Positions 23,708 to 32,455 of a DNA stretch of 64,000 bases are shown piece by piece. Position 1 is the stretch's first letter. Each line of letters begins with the position of its first letter. Both the position numbers and the translations under genes were made by a program. The stretch comes from Epiperipatus broadwayi (taxonomy: Eukaryota > Onychophora > Udeonychophora > Euonychophora > Peripatidae). The stretch lies in the NCBI GenBank assembly GCA_028023455.1, contig JAQFVV010006199.1, positions 8,010,972 through 8,074,971 on the forward strand. The letters are read 5' to 3'. The notes under the pieces are model-generated. The model was not told the DNA's origin. It saw nothing but the letters and a program-made list of their open reading frames with translations, and did no database searches.

Positions 23708-24208
23708 TTGAATTTAATTAAAAAGAAGATTAAAGGGGAAAATAAAATTAATAATAAAGTTAATAATATTAATAAAATTTACATAGGATTTAAAGTATCA
23801 AAAAATATTTTTATTAGGATTAAAAATATTTGTAAAAAAATTAATAATAAATTTAACATTAAATTACTCCCAGTATATAAAAAAAAGAAAGATTTAAAAA
23901 AGCTGATTAATGTTAATGAAAAAAATGATATGCTTGAAGCTATGAAAGGTGTATATATGATAAAATGTTTAGACTGCTGGAATGTTGGTAAAAGTGTTTC
24001 TTATATTGGAAATACAAAAAATAAGTTAAGAACAAGATTAAAACAACATTTATCTGATAAAAAATCTGCAATTTTTTTTCATAAATGTAAATCTGGTCAC
24101 ATCAATTACAAAATAGAACTTTTAGAAACAGTAATTAATTATAAAGAAAGATTTTTAAAGGAAAATTTTTATATTAAGGAATTTAAACCATATATGAATA
24201 AAAACTAA
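23708..24208 (+). CDS. Linker plus GIY-YIG endonuclease, Penelope copy C
   Basis: 166 residues. Linker and endonuclease are fused in one frame here: LLPVYKKKKDLKKLINVNEKNDMLEA joins what copies A and B break. This supports the view that the full protein is continuous and that the breaks elsewhere come from homopolymer indels. GVYMIKC and SYIGNTKNKL are the GIY-YIG signature, RTRLKQHL follows, and RFLKENFYIKEF carries the catalytic Glu. The start is arbitrary because the copy is 5'-truncated. Confidence 0.9.
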   Translation: MNLIKKKIKGENKINNKVNNINKIYIGFKVSKNIFIRIKNICKKINNKFNIKLLPVYKKKKDLKKLINVNEKNDMLEAMKGVYMIKCLDCWNVGKSVSYIGNTKNKLRTRLKQHLSDKKSAIFFHKCKSGHINYKIELLETVINYKERFLKENFYIKEFKPYMNKN

Positions 24209-24221
24209 TTGATTTTATAAA

Positions 24222-24230
24222 AGATCGGAA
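24222..24230 (+). other. Adapter-like AGATCGGAA in copy C
   Basis: At this point copy A (read on its coding strand) has A/T only; copy C has the first nine bases of the Illumina adapter and then continues normally. Suggestive of consensus contamination, but nine bases could occur by chance. Confidence 0.5.
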
Positions 24231-24631
24231 CTAGTCACATCATTTGCAAAAAAATAGAACTTTTAGAAACAATAATTAATTATAAAGTAAGTTTAAAAAA
24301 GGAAAAATTTTTTATAGTAGGGAATTTAAACAATATAGGAATAAAAGAAAAAAACTAATTGATTGTTGTGAGTGATGGGACTGGTTTTGAGGTATTTTAT
24401 CTAAATATAATTTAAACAGAGTGTTTTAAATAGAAGTTTAAATTGTAGGTTGTTTTAAATAGAGGAAGGTAATGTTCTAATGTTTTATATTAAATTTATG
24501 TCTTTAAAGGGAAAAAAGATTTTTTTTTTTTTAAAAAAGAATTTTTTATTTTGAGAAGATTTGAAATATATGTAGAGTTTAATGATTATATAATGTTTTA
24601 TTTTATTTGTTTTATTATTTTTTGTATATTT

Positions 24632-24833
24632 TAGTGGCTTGAAAAAGACTATAAGGAAGTAAATAGTCGAAACGTTGCTCTTGAAATTAAAATTCATATA
24701 GTCATAATAATAAAAAACAAGTTTTTTAAAGAAAATTGGTTTGTGATTTTATATTTTGATGAATATTGTTTATACTGACTATTTTTAAAAGAAAAAAGAA
24801 GTTCAAGATTAAAGGTTATGCTATTCTAAATAT
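24632..24833 (+). repeat. Penelope terminal repeat between copies C and B
   Basis: Shared by C (as 3' end) and B (as 5' end). The GACTAT stem (24647-24652) and ATAGTC (24663-24668) precede GAAAC (24669-24673). Confidence 0.85.
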
Positions 24834-24901
24834 CTAAACTTGGATAACTATCTAAACTTGGATTACAATTGGAGTATTAACTTATATTTTTATATTAACT
24901 G

Positions 24902-25321
24902 ATGAAGAATAATAACATGGATTTGGATATTGGTGTTTTCAAGTTTAACGAACATAATACTTATTGGAATGTAAAAGAATGCAATTTGAGACATTTTTTT
25001 AAATTTTTAAGAAACAAAATTAGAAATTATAAACAATTTAAAATTTGTATTAGATATATTAATGAATGGATTAAATTTAAATTAGAAATTGTAAAAATAA
25101 ATTTGGATATTAGATTTTTAAAGACATGTAATCATAATGGTTTAATTCCTGGGTTTATTAAATTATATAATATTAAGAGTTTTTTTAAAGATAATATAGT
25201 TTTTAAATGGGAAAGGAAAATATTACATAAATTTATTAAAATATTATATGTTAAAAAGGAATATTTTTTGATGAAAATAAAGAAATTATATATTGATTTG
25301 ACACAAATTAATTACATTTAG
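24902..25321 (+). CDS. Penelope copy B, N-terminal domain
   Basis: 139 residues, near-identical to the copy A product, with LRHFFKFLRNKI and FLKTCNHNGLIPGF. It ends in DLTQINYI, where copy A reads on (DLTKLITFRED), so a small indel near 25300-25315 truncates this frame. The ATG overlaps a CTGATGAAG string that I considered and rejected as a ribozyme core. Confidence 0.8.
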   Translation: MKNNNMDLDIGVFKFNEHNTYWNVKECNLRHFFKFLRNKIRNYKQFKICIRYINEWIKFKLEIVKINLDIRFLKTCNHNGLIPGFIKLYNIKSFFKDNIVFKWERKILHKFIKILYVKKEYFLMKIKKLYIDLTQINYI

Positions 25322-25454
25322 GGAAGATTTTTTGCTAAACCAAATTTTCTATAATAAGATGGAAATTTTTAAAAAAAAATAATTAATAGACATAATAAAA
25401 AACTTAATTTGTTATTTAATAAAAATAATATAAAAAATAATAATTGGAATAAAA

Positions 25455-26462
25455 ATGTTTTATCTAAGAAAAAATTCATGTAATAATGGTTTTAAAGAAA
25501 AGTTTATAATTAATTTGACAAATACTGTTTTTGACAAAGATGAAATTAAAATTTTAAATAAAGGGCTTAAATATGTACCAAATACACATGTTGATATTTG
25601 TAAACAAATTATAGATATAAAAACAAAAAAAGACTTAATTATTGATAAATTTAACAATAATAGTATTGATATAGGAATGAATAAAGAATTCTTATTTAAT
25701 GAAATTGAATATGAATTTAAAAAATTAGAATATGATGTGATTAAGAATAATAAATATAAAAATGTTAATAATAAAAGTGAATTAAATATTATTAGTAATA
25801 TTAGATTAAAATATAAAGACTTGGTTTTTTTGAAAGGAGATAAATCTACTAGTATGGTTATAATTGAGAAAACTGAATATAATAATAAAATGAGTAATTT
25901 ATTAAAAAGTAGTTATTTTAAAATTATAAAAAAAGATAAGAGCATGCAAATTAATATAAAAATTAATAAAATTATTACTGAATTGGAAAATAAAGGATAT
26001 ATTACAAAAATAGAAATGTTTATGCTTAAAAGAATGGATATTAGATGTGCAACAATTACAGGGATACCAAAGGTTCATAAAGATGGTATACCCCTAAGAC
26101 CAATTATTAGTTGTAGAGATACTTATTATGAGAATATTTCTAAATGGGTATTTAATAATTTTTTTAAAAAATATAGTAAAGTAAATAAAAATAATAAAGT
26201 ATACAACTCAATGGATTTTATAGAAAAATTAAATAATTTTTTGAAAGATATTAAATTTAAAAATATTTATTTTGTTAAATTGGATATTATAAATATGTAT
26301 AATAATGTTGATCCAGATATAGCTATTAATTATGCTTTGGAATTATACATTAATGATAAAAGTAAAAAATTAAAAATAGATTCTTATTTATTACATGAGA
26401 TTTTATTGATTTGTAGTAAAATTTGGTTTTTAAATTTAAAGATAGGTTTTATGAACAGGTAA
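25455..26462 (+). pseudogene. Penelope copy B reverse transcriptase, N-terminal and palm part
   Basis: 335 residues in one frame. It spans KGDKSTSMVIIEK, the junction that is broken in copy A, then CATITGIPKVHKDGIPLRPI and FVKLDIINMYNNVDP with the first catalytic Asp. The frame is lost near 26420, where a run of A is one base shorter than in copy A, before the template-grip motif. The start codon is only the first ATG in this frame; copy A suggests the protein continues upstream. Confidence 0.88.
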
Positions 26463-26640
26463 AAGGATTAAGTATGGGGAGTTGCTTAAGTGGGTTTTTG
26501 GCAGATGAATATATGAATATTTTTGAAAAAGATTTTTTGGATTTGGATGTTGGTCCTTGTTTTTTGTAAGATATGTTGATGACTATTTCATGGTTTTTAA
26601 AGGAAATAAAAGAAAAGCAAACATTTTTTAAATTACATTA
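26421..26640 (+). pseudogene. Penelope copy B, RT motifs B and C (frameshifted)
   Basis: Read in the shifted frame this segment gives GLSMGSCLSGFLADEYM and, after another shift at the T-run before 26569 (6 T here against 7 in copy A), the RYVDDYF motif. Both motifs are intact in sequence but sit in different frames. Confidence 0.75.
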
Positions 26641-26668
26641 ACAATAAAGAAAAAATATTAAATTTACC

Positions 26669-27055
26669 ATGGAAAAAGAAGTGGATAATAAAATTGAATA
26701 TATGGATGTAAAAATTGAAAAAATTATAGAAAATAATAAAATAAGCATTAATACATCTGTTTTTAGAAAAAAAACATTTCATGGTCTGATTACTAACTGG
26801 TTTTCAGACATTGATAAACATTGTAAAATGAATATTATAAAAAACAGAATTAGAAGAGCAATATTGATATGTTCTAGTGATTTATTATTGGACAAAGAAT
26901 TAGAATTGATAAAAAAGGAATGTTATTTAAATGAATATCCAAATAAGATTATTGAAAAAATTTTTTCAGATTATAATTTGAATTTAATTAAAAAGAAGAT
27001 TAAAGGGGAAATAAAATTAATAATAAAGTTAATAATATTAATAAAATTTACATAG
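26669..27055 (+). pseudogene. Penelope copy B, post-RT linker
   Basis: 128 residues. FRKKTFHGLITNWFSDIDKH is a block that follows the RT in Penelope-like proteins, ahead of a basic linker. The last ~15 residues are out of frame because 'ggggaaataaa' has one A fewer than copy C ('ggggaaaataaa'). Confidence 0.75.
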
Positions 27056-27176
27056 GATTTAAAGTATCAAAAAATATTTTTATTAGGATTAAAAATATTT
27101 GTAAAAAAATTAATAATAAATTTAACATTAAATTACCCCAGTATATAAAAAAAGAAAGATTTAAAAAAGCTGATTA

Positions 27177-27497
27177 ATGTTAGTGAAAAATGATATGCTT
27201 GAAGCTATGAAAGGTGTATATATGATAAAATGTTTAGACTGCTGGAATGTTGGTAAAAGTGTTTCTTATATTGGAAATACAAAAAATAAGTTAAGAACAA
27301 GATTAAAACAACATTTATCTGATAAAAAATCTGCAATTTTTTTTCATAAATGTAAATCTGGTCACATCAATTACAAAATAGAACTTTTAGAAACAGTAAT
27401 TAATTATAAAGAAAGATTTTTAAAGGAAAATTTTTATATTAAGGAATTTAAACCATATATGAAAAAAAAAGATAAAATATTAAAAATAAAAAATTAA
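27177..27497 (+). CDS. GIY-YIG endonuclease, Penelope copy B
   Basis: 106 residues with GVYMIKC, SYIGNTKNKL, RTRLKQHL, HKCKSGH and the Glu-bearing RFLKENFYIKEF block, as in copies A and C. The C-terminal tail differs (KKKDKILKIKN), and a segment present in A and C just downstream is rearranged or deleted. Separated from the linker by small indels in A/C runs near 27136-27160. Confidence 0.88.
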   Translation: MLVKNDMLEAMKGVYMIKCLDCWNVGKSVSYIGNTKNKLRTRLKQHLSDKKSAIFFHKCKSGHINYKIELLETVINYKERFLKENFYIKEFKPYMKKKDKILKIKN

Positions 27498-27817
27498 TTA
27501 AAAAATTGGATTAAAAATATAGGAATAAAAAAAAAAACTAATTGATTGTTGTGGGTGATGGGACTGGTTTTGAGGTATTTTATCTAAATATAATTTAAAC
27601 AGAGTGTTTTAAATAGAAGTTTAAATTGTAGGTTGTTTTAAATAGAGGAAGGTAATGTTCTAATGTTTTATATTAAATTTATGTCTTTAAAGGGAAAAAA
27701 GATTTTTTTTTTTTTTAAAAAAAAGAATTTTTTATTTTGAGAAGATTTGAAATATATGTAGAGTTTAATGATTATATAATGTTTTATTTTATTTGTTTTA
27801 TTATTTTTTGTATATTT

Positions 27818-27955
27818 TAGTGGCTTGAAAAAGACTATAAGGAAGTAAATAGTCGAAACGTTGCTCTTGAAATTAAAATTCATATAGTCATAATAATAAA
27901 AAACAAGTTTTTTAAAGAAAATTGGTTTGTGATTTTATATTTTGATGAATATTAA
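27818..27955 (+). repeat. Penelope terminal repeat, 3' end of copy B (truncated)
   Basis: Matches the first ~138 bp of the repeat at 24632-24833 and includes the hairpin with GAAACGTTGC. It stops at gatgaatatt, where the flanking direct repeat begins. Confidence 0.85.
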
Positions 27956-27961
27956 ATGAAC
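27949..27961 (+). repeat. Right copy of 13-bp direct repeat (candidate target-site duplication)
   Basis: Identical to 20172-20184; see that entry. Confidence 0.65.
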
Positions 27962-29400
27962 ACTAGATCATCAGCTTGATCAAAAGAGCCAACTCTTCTG
28001 TAGCATGAGGAATACGATATGCTACTGACGGCAATATAGATATCTACAAACTTTACTTTATCCCGTTCAATCTCTTTAGTTATCTATAACAACTAAACTT
28101 TTAAAAGGGGGAAAAGTATATTTAATAGGGGACTTACGAATACTTAACTAAAAAAATATACTTATGATTGCACTCCAGGCTAGTTTAATCTTTAGTAACA
28201 TAATAAATAAAGGTTGAAAAGCCACATTTTATATTTATATTAATTAATTTACAAAATGACAAAATATGAATTTGGGTTTCGAAACAGTGCACGAAATGAC
28301 GCTATATAAATAATAATACGAAGATGTTAAATTTATATGTTTAAAAACATATTCTATAATTAAATGCACGCCGTTTCGAAACATAGGCATAACTAATAAT
28401 AAATAAAATAAGCAAAAGAAAAGCAAAATATAATTGCAGTGATTAAATTATATAGCAAAACATTAACAGAAATTTAGCAAAAGTATTTCATTTATAGAAT
28501 TAAAATATTTTAGGAAACAATTTAGACAGTTTACACTATTGTATTAGCAAAAAGTATTTCATTTAAATATTATTTCGAAAACAATTTAGATAGAAATTTC
28601 AATAATATGGTTAGCTAACCTGTTTTTGAAGAAATAATGAATGTTTTTGAAATGCACACAGAGCTCTGCGATTTTAAATAATACTAAAATAGTTCTGTAG
28701 CTAAGGAGAGATTTGAGCTGGAAACGAAGGTGACTTCTTTGGCGGCTTATGGCATCTTCAATTTAGTTGGGAGACGATTTTTTAAAATAGTGTTTCTTTA
28801 ACTGGATTGAAATCGGAACGAGGGCAAATTATTTTTATGGCTTATGGCATCTTCAAATTTAGTTGGTGTAAGCTTGGTTGTTCCTTTGGCATTTGATGGA
28901 TTGAACTAGGCGTTCCATCACGGGAAAGCAGCAAAATTTTGCCTGACTTTAGCCAGACATGTTAAGGTTGAACAATAATAAAACTTCTCCTGTTGACTCT
29001 CTTCAAAAGTAAGATGGATTCTCTCTTCCCGCTTAAAATAAGGCCTATTTATATCCTTCTACTAAACTTTAACACCTTTCTGGAATTTCGTAAGCCTCGG
29101 GACCAATTGACTTTTAATTAAAGCAAAATAATATAATTCAATTTCTACAACAACTGATAAAATCTCCGAGGTGTTATATTTAATTTCCTTAAAAAAATGT
29201 ATCAAAATATATAAACTATATAATTTGATTCATTTTCATTAATTAAATTCCTTTTCAGGTGTTATTACTTAGCAGAAGGAACGGTATTCTGATTTAATGA
29301 AAAAGTCTTTTGTTAATGATAAATTCCAAATTATCAAAAAAAGTCTTTTGTTGCAAACAAAAATCAATCAGAAAACAGATTTTACTTTTTTACCCGGGTG
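27962..29400. other. Unclassified sequence with short direct repeats
   Basis: Contains repeats: AGCAAAA.GTATTTCATTTA at about 28475 and 28545, each followed by AACAATTTAGA, and ggcttatggcatcttcaa at about 28743 and 28840 followed by TTTAGTTGG. The right edge carries CCCGGGTGTGTCA (29392-29404), which on the minus strand resembles the TG start of an LTR, but I found no partner. No ORF seen. Confidence 0.4.
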
Positions 29401-29624
29401 TGTCACTAATTGATATCTTGTTTACAAAAATTCTCATTTTTAATTGCGAACAGATAATTCTTATTTTATAAAACTAAATAACTTTTAACATATTTGTTTA
29501 TTAAAAAAAAAAGCAAATTTAAAGAAAATACTTGTTTCAACTATATATGTAAAACATTAAATCAGAAAACCGTTAAATAAATTAAAGAAAACATTTACAT
29601 TACTTTTATTTAAACTTAAATATA

Positions 29625-29850
29625 TATGAATCATTTTGCCGTTATTCCAAGGTTTAAATTATCCATCCACATACGAATATAATAGCGAATATATTTAAGA
29701 ATTGACTGAAAATTGATAAAACATTTTATAATAATTTATGAGCATTTCTCCGCTATAATTTTATCAAACCTGTCTAATTATAGCGTGTTTTCGTATGTAA
29801 ATGGATGATGCAACTCAAGCGGCCATTATAGCAAAGTTTTCCCGCTCGAC
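29625..29850. repeat. Small inverted repeat (MITE-like)
   Basis: CATCCATCCACATACGAA.ATAATAGCG on the left pairs with the reverse complement of CGTGTTTTCGTATGTAAATGG on the right. Outer parts also match loosely (ttgccgttatt against gaatggccgc-like text). About 225 bp in all. Confidence 0.5.
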
Positions 29851-29937
29851 TTATATATAACACTTTTACGTATGACATTTTTACATTTGAGATAGGTTCG
29901 AAATTAGTTCAGACGAGTAGGTCATTAGGTTGATGGT

Positions 29938-29968
29938 GAAACGGAAAGAGATTGGAGGTTTCCGTTTC
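29938..29968. repeat. Perfect 10-bp hairpin
   Basis: GAAACGGAAA and TTTCCGTTTC are separated by 11 nt. Function unknown. Confidence 0.6.
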
Positions 29969-30278
29969 AATATTAAATTAAAAATTAGTGCCAATTATTT
30001 CACTATCAAGGCAGACTTCTCATGATAACACAAAATAATAGATATATGTATAATATTTAAATACAAATATACTGTTCATACTGAATTTAATGTAATTAGA
30101 AGGGATTTAAACTCATACTTTTAAGCTCCATACAGCTAACTACTCCATCTTATACAATAGATACACATGACCACACACGTGAAATAGATAAATGATTTTC
30201 AGTATAAGTATTCCATGCTGAACCATATATATATATTTATTTATTTTGTAGCTGTCTGGCAATGATATGAAAGGTTAC

Positions 30279-30331
30279 ATATATATATATATGGAGAGAG
30301 AGAGAGAGGGAGGGAGAGAAAGAGGGAGAGA
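30279..30331. repeat. (AT)n/(GA)n microsatellite
   Basis: An atatatatatat run passes directly into a gagagagagaggg purine tract. Confidence 0.95.
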
Positions 30332-30575
30332 CTAGCTATGCTAGCTTTATTCTCCAGCTCACTTTGGAAGATAAATATCTAACTGGTTAGATAGAATAGA
30401 GGGGAAATATAATTCATTTTAATTTATAAACTATACTAATGATCAGACCAGGCACTATTTATATAACTCTCATAGTTCATGGCCATATTTCAAGACCATT
30501 TAACTCATTCTTATTAACTAGAAGGAAAATCCCTCCAGGAATATATGCATTTATATTAGATTTACATCAAAGTGC

Positions 30576-30767
30576 CATTCCAATTATCAGGAATATTCAT
30601 AGGAAGAGTTTGAATTCTCTTCAGTATAACTATTACTACTTCATTACTAGTTCTGTCAAGTAAAAGAATATCATTCCAATTATCAGGAATATTCATAGGA
30701 AGAGTTTGAATTCTCTTCAGTATTACTATTACTACTTCATTACTAGTTCTGTCAAGTAAAAGAAATA
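30576..30767. repeat. 96-bp tandem duplication
   Basis: Two adjacent copies (30576-30671 and 30672-30767) are almost identical. 96 is a multiple of three, and the minus strand reads open through both as a 32-residue repeat beginning LLLDRTSNEVV. I do not recognise this peptide and do not call a gene. Confidence 0.85.
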
Positions 30768-31146
30768 TTCTCTCATTGGCTAGCATAATTTGATTCTTTT
30801 AAAATAAAACATATATTCTACAAACAATATATTCACCATATGGCAAATAGTTTGCAAATTTGAACCAGTGAGAAATTAAGAAAAAGGAGAATAGGCCAGA
30901 TTATTAAATAATAAAATAAACTTTTATTACACAATAATAAACTTACTAGCTAATTACAATTGTATAAACATTTTAACATATATATATTGTATAACTTGTT
31001 TATTTATTAAAATAAATAAAATAATTAAAAAAACATTACAATGAAGAAAATTAGTTAGTAATTAAAATGCATACCAGGTGATCACCTCTGTGAAAGTTAC
31101 TTTTGTTAAGAATCTTTGACTAAGTTTCTTTTTGATAAGCTCACTG

Positions 31147-31500
31147 TTTTTTTTTTTTTTTCAAATATTTATTAAACAAGTACAATGTTTACAGTGACAA
31201 TTATGTGTACATGGTAAATTGAAAAGGAAAGCTAGAATTACAAACATAAAGAAGAATTACATGATAATAAATCTAAGATAGTATTATTCTGGGCAAGAGA
31301 TAAACCTGAATACCTGGTCTACTGTTAGCACACAAGTAGGCTAATTAAGCTCACCCAACTCAGCTAGACAAATTGCTTCACACTACCAAGAGTCACTTAG
31401 TCAATCTAGAGTTTGGTCAGATCACCATTGGAAAAATCACTATAATATGAAGGCGTAGGTATTTATGCTAAATCTGATGAGTTCAGTTAAAAACTATCCA
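31147..31500 (-). mobile_element. 3' end of a poly(A) retroposon (minus strand)
   Basis: A T15 run at 31147-31161 is preceded on the minus strand by AATAAA (31168-31173). This is a polyadenylation signal 6-7 bases before a poly(A) tail, typical of a reverse-transcribed transcript. The body is richer in G+C but shows no protein I recognise. Its 5' limit is unclear. Confidence 0.5.
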
Positions 31501-32371
31501 TTTTGATAACTTAAGGATCTGAACTTCTGATTATTAACAAAATCACTTTCTCCAGTCTTTTGGTTTTTCTTCATTTTGGACATTAGGGCTATTTCTGTAA
31601 ATTTAATCTTTTTTTAAAAATAGAAATTAAGGTTTTAATTTTTTTTAAACTGGCTTTACATTGTAGAATTAAATGCAAGTCAGGTTCCCTCCATTATTTA
31701 TAGACATATATTTTTCATCAGGCACAATATGTAGCATAGGGAAAACACTACTTAACAATGGCAGATTATGTTCAGTCACATTTCAGGCTTTTGATAGATG
31801 CTCCCTGGATAACTAATTAGGAATTACATTTTATCTGGAATGACAAACATCCTGGAATTCGGTACACATCTCTGATAAAACTTTATATTACTTGGTTTTA
31901 ATCATTGCACAGGATCTGCTGAATCAATAGCTTGAAGTTCATTGGACAGAGATTACACATATATTTTGCACAAACTATAAGACTGAGTCAAGGAAGTGAT
32001 TGACAGTGGAGAATGACCTTTTATACATAAGCCAATCATTGTCTAAAATGAGTATAGCCCTTCACCTTATCTTGATTTTTTAATTTTTATTAGTTTAATT
32101 AAAGCACATAAACTACCTAATCTGATTAAAAATCTATAAATGACTTAATCTGATCAGGCTTTGTTATATAACAATTTTGTACAAAAATTTTTACATCCTT
32201 GTTTTAATTATATTTTTCAAATAATTATAATATTCAACAAATTAATGAAACAAAACTTAATTAAATCTTTTTTTTTAAAATCATATTTTAAACTCCAAGA
32301 AAATACAAGCAACTATTGTTTTAATTACTTAAAGAAAAATATTTTTTTTTGTTTTACTTGTTTTTTTTTTT

Positions 32372-32410
32372 TGAAAAAAAAAAAAAAAAAACGTTATAAA
32401 AAAAAAAGAA
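32372..32410. repeat. Long A-rich run
   Basis: gaaaaaaaaaaaaaaaaaa followed by cgttat and another A run. It could be a poly(A) tail, a target for the retrotransposon that begins 30 bases downstream, or both. Confidence 0.6.
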
Positions 32411-32455
32411 ATATAAGCAATTTTAATTGTTCTTTTTTTAAAAATCTGCAAACTA

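Larger units (their letters stand above)
23673..24833 (+). mobile_element. Penelope copy C, 3' fragment upstream of copy B
   Basis: Starts abruptly at a point corresponding to 26943 of copy B and runs through the linker, GIY-YIG and 3' UTR to a complete terminal repeat (24632-24833), which then serves as the 5' repeat of copy B. Partial head-to-tail tandems of this kind are characteristic of Penelope-like elements. Confidence 0.88.
24834..27955 (+). mobile_element. Penelope-like element copy B (plus strand, near full length)
   Basis: Carries the N-terminal domain, RT, linker, GIY-YIG, 3' UTR and a 3' terminal repeat cut short at 27955, followed by the right flanking direct repeat. Frames are broken at homopolymers where copies A or C have one base more. 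Confidence 0.88.

Noticed and set aside
24897-24906. CTGATGAAG at the start of Penelope copy B as a hammerhead core
   Set aside because: No stem II or GAAAC follows in a suitable position; the string simply contains the start codon.
29392-29404. CCCGGGTGTGTCA as the end of an LTR element spanning 19.3-20.2 and 28-29.4 kb
   Set aside because: No second LTR copy, primer-binding site or coding remnant found; kept only as an unclassified region.
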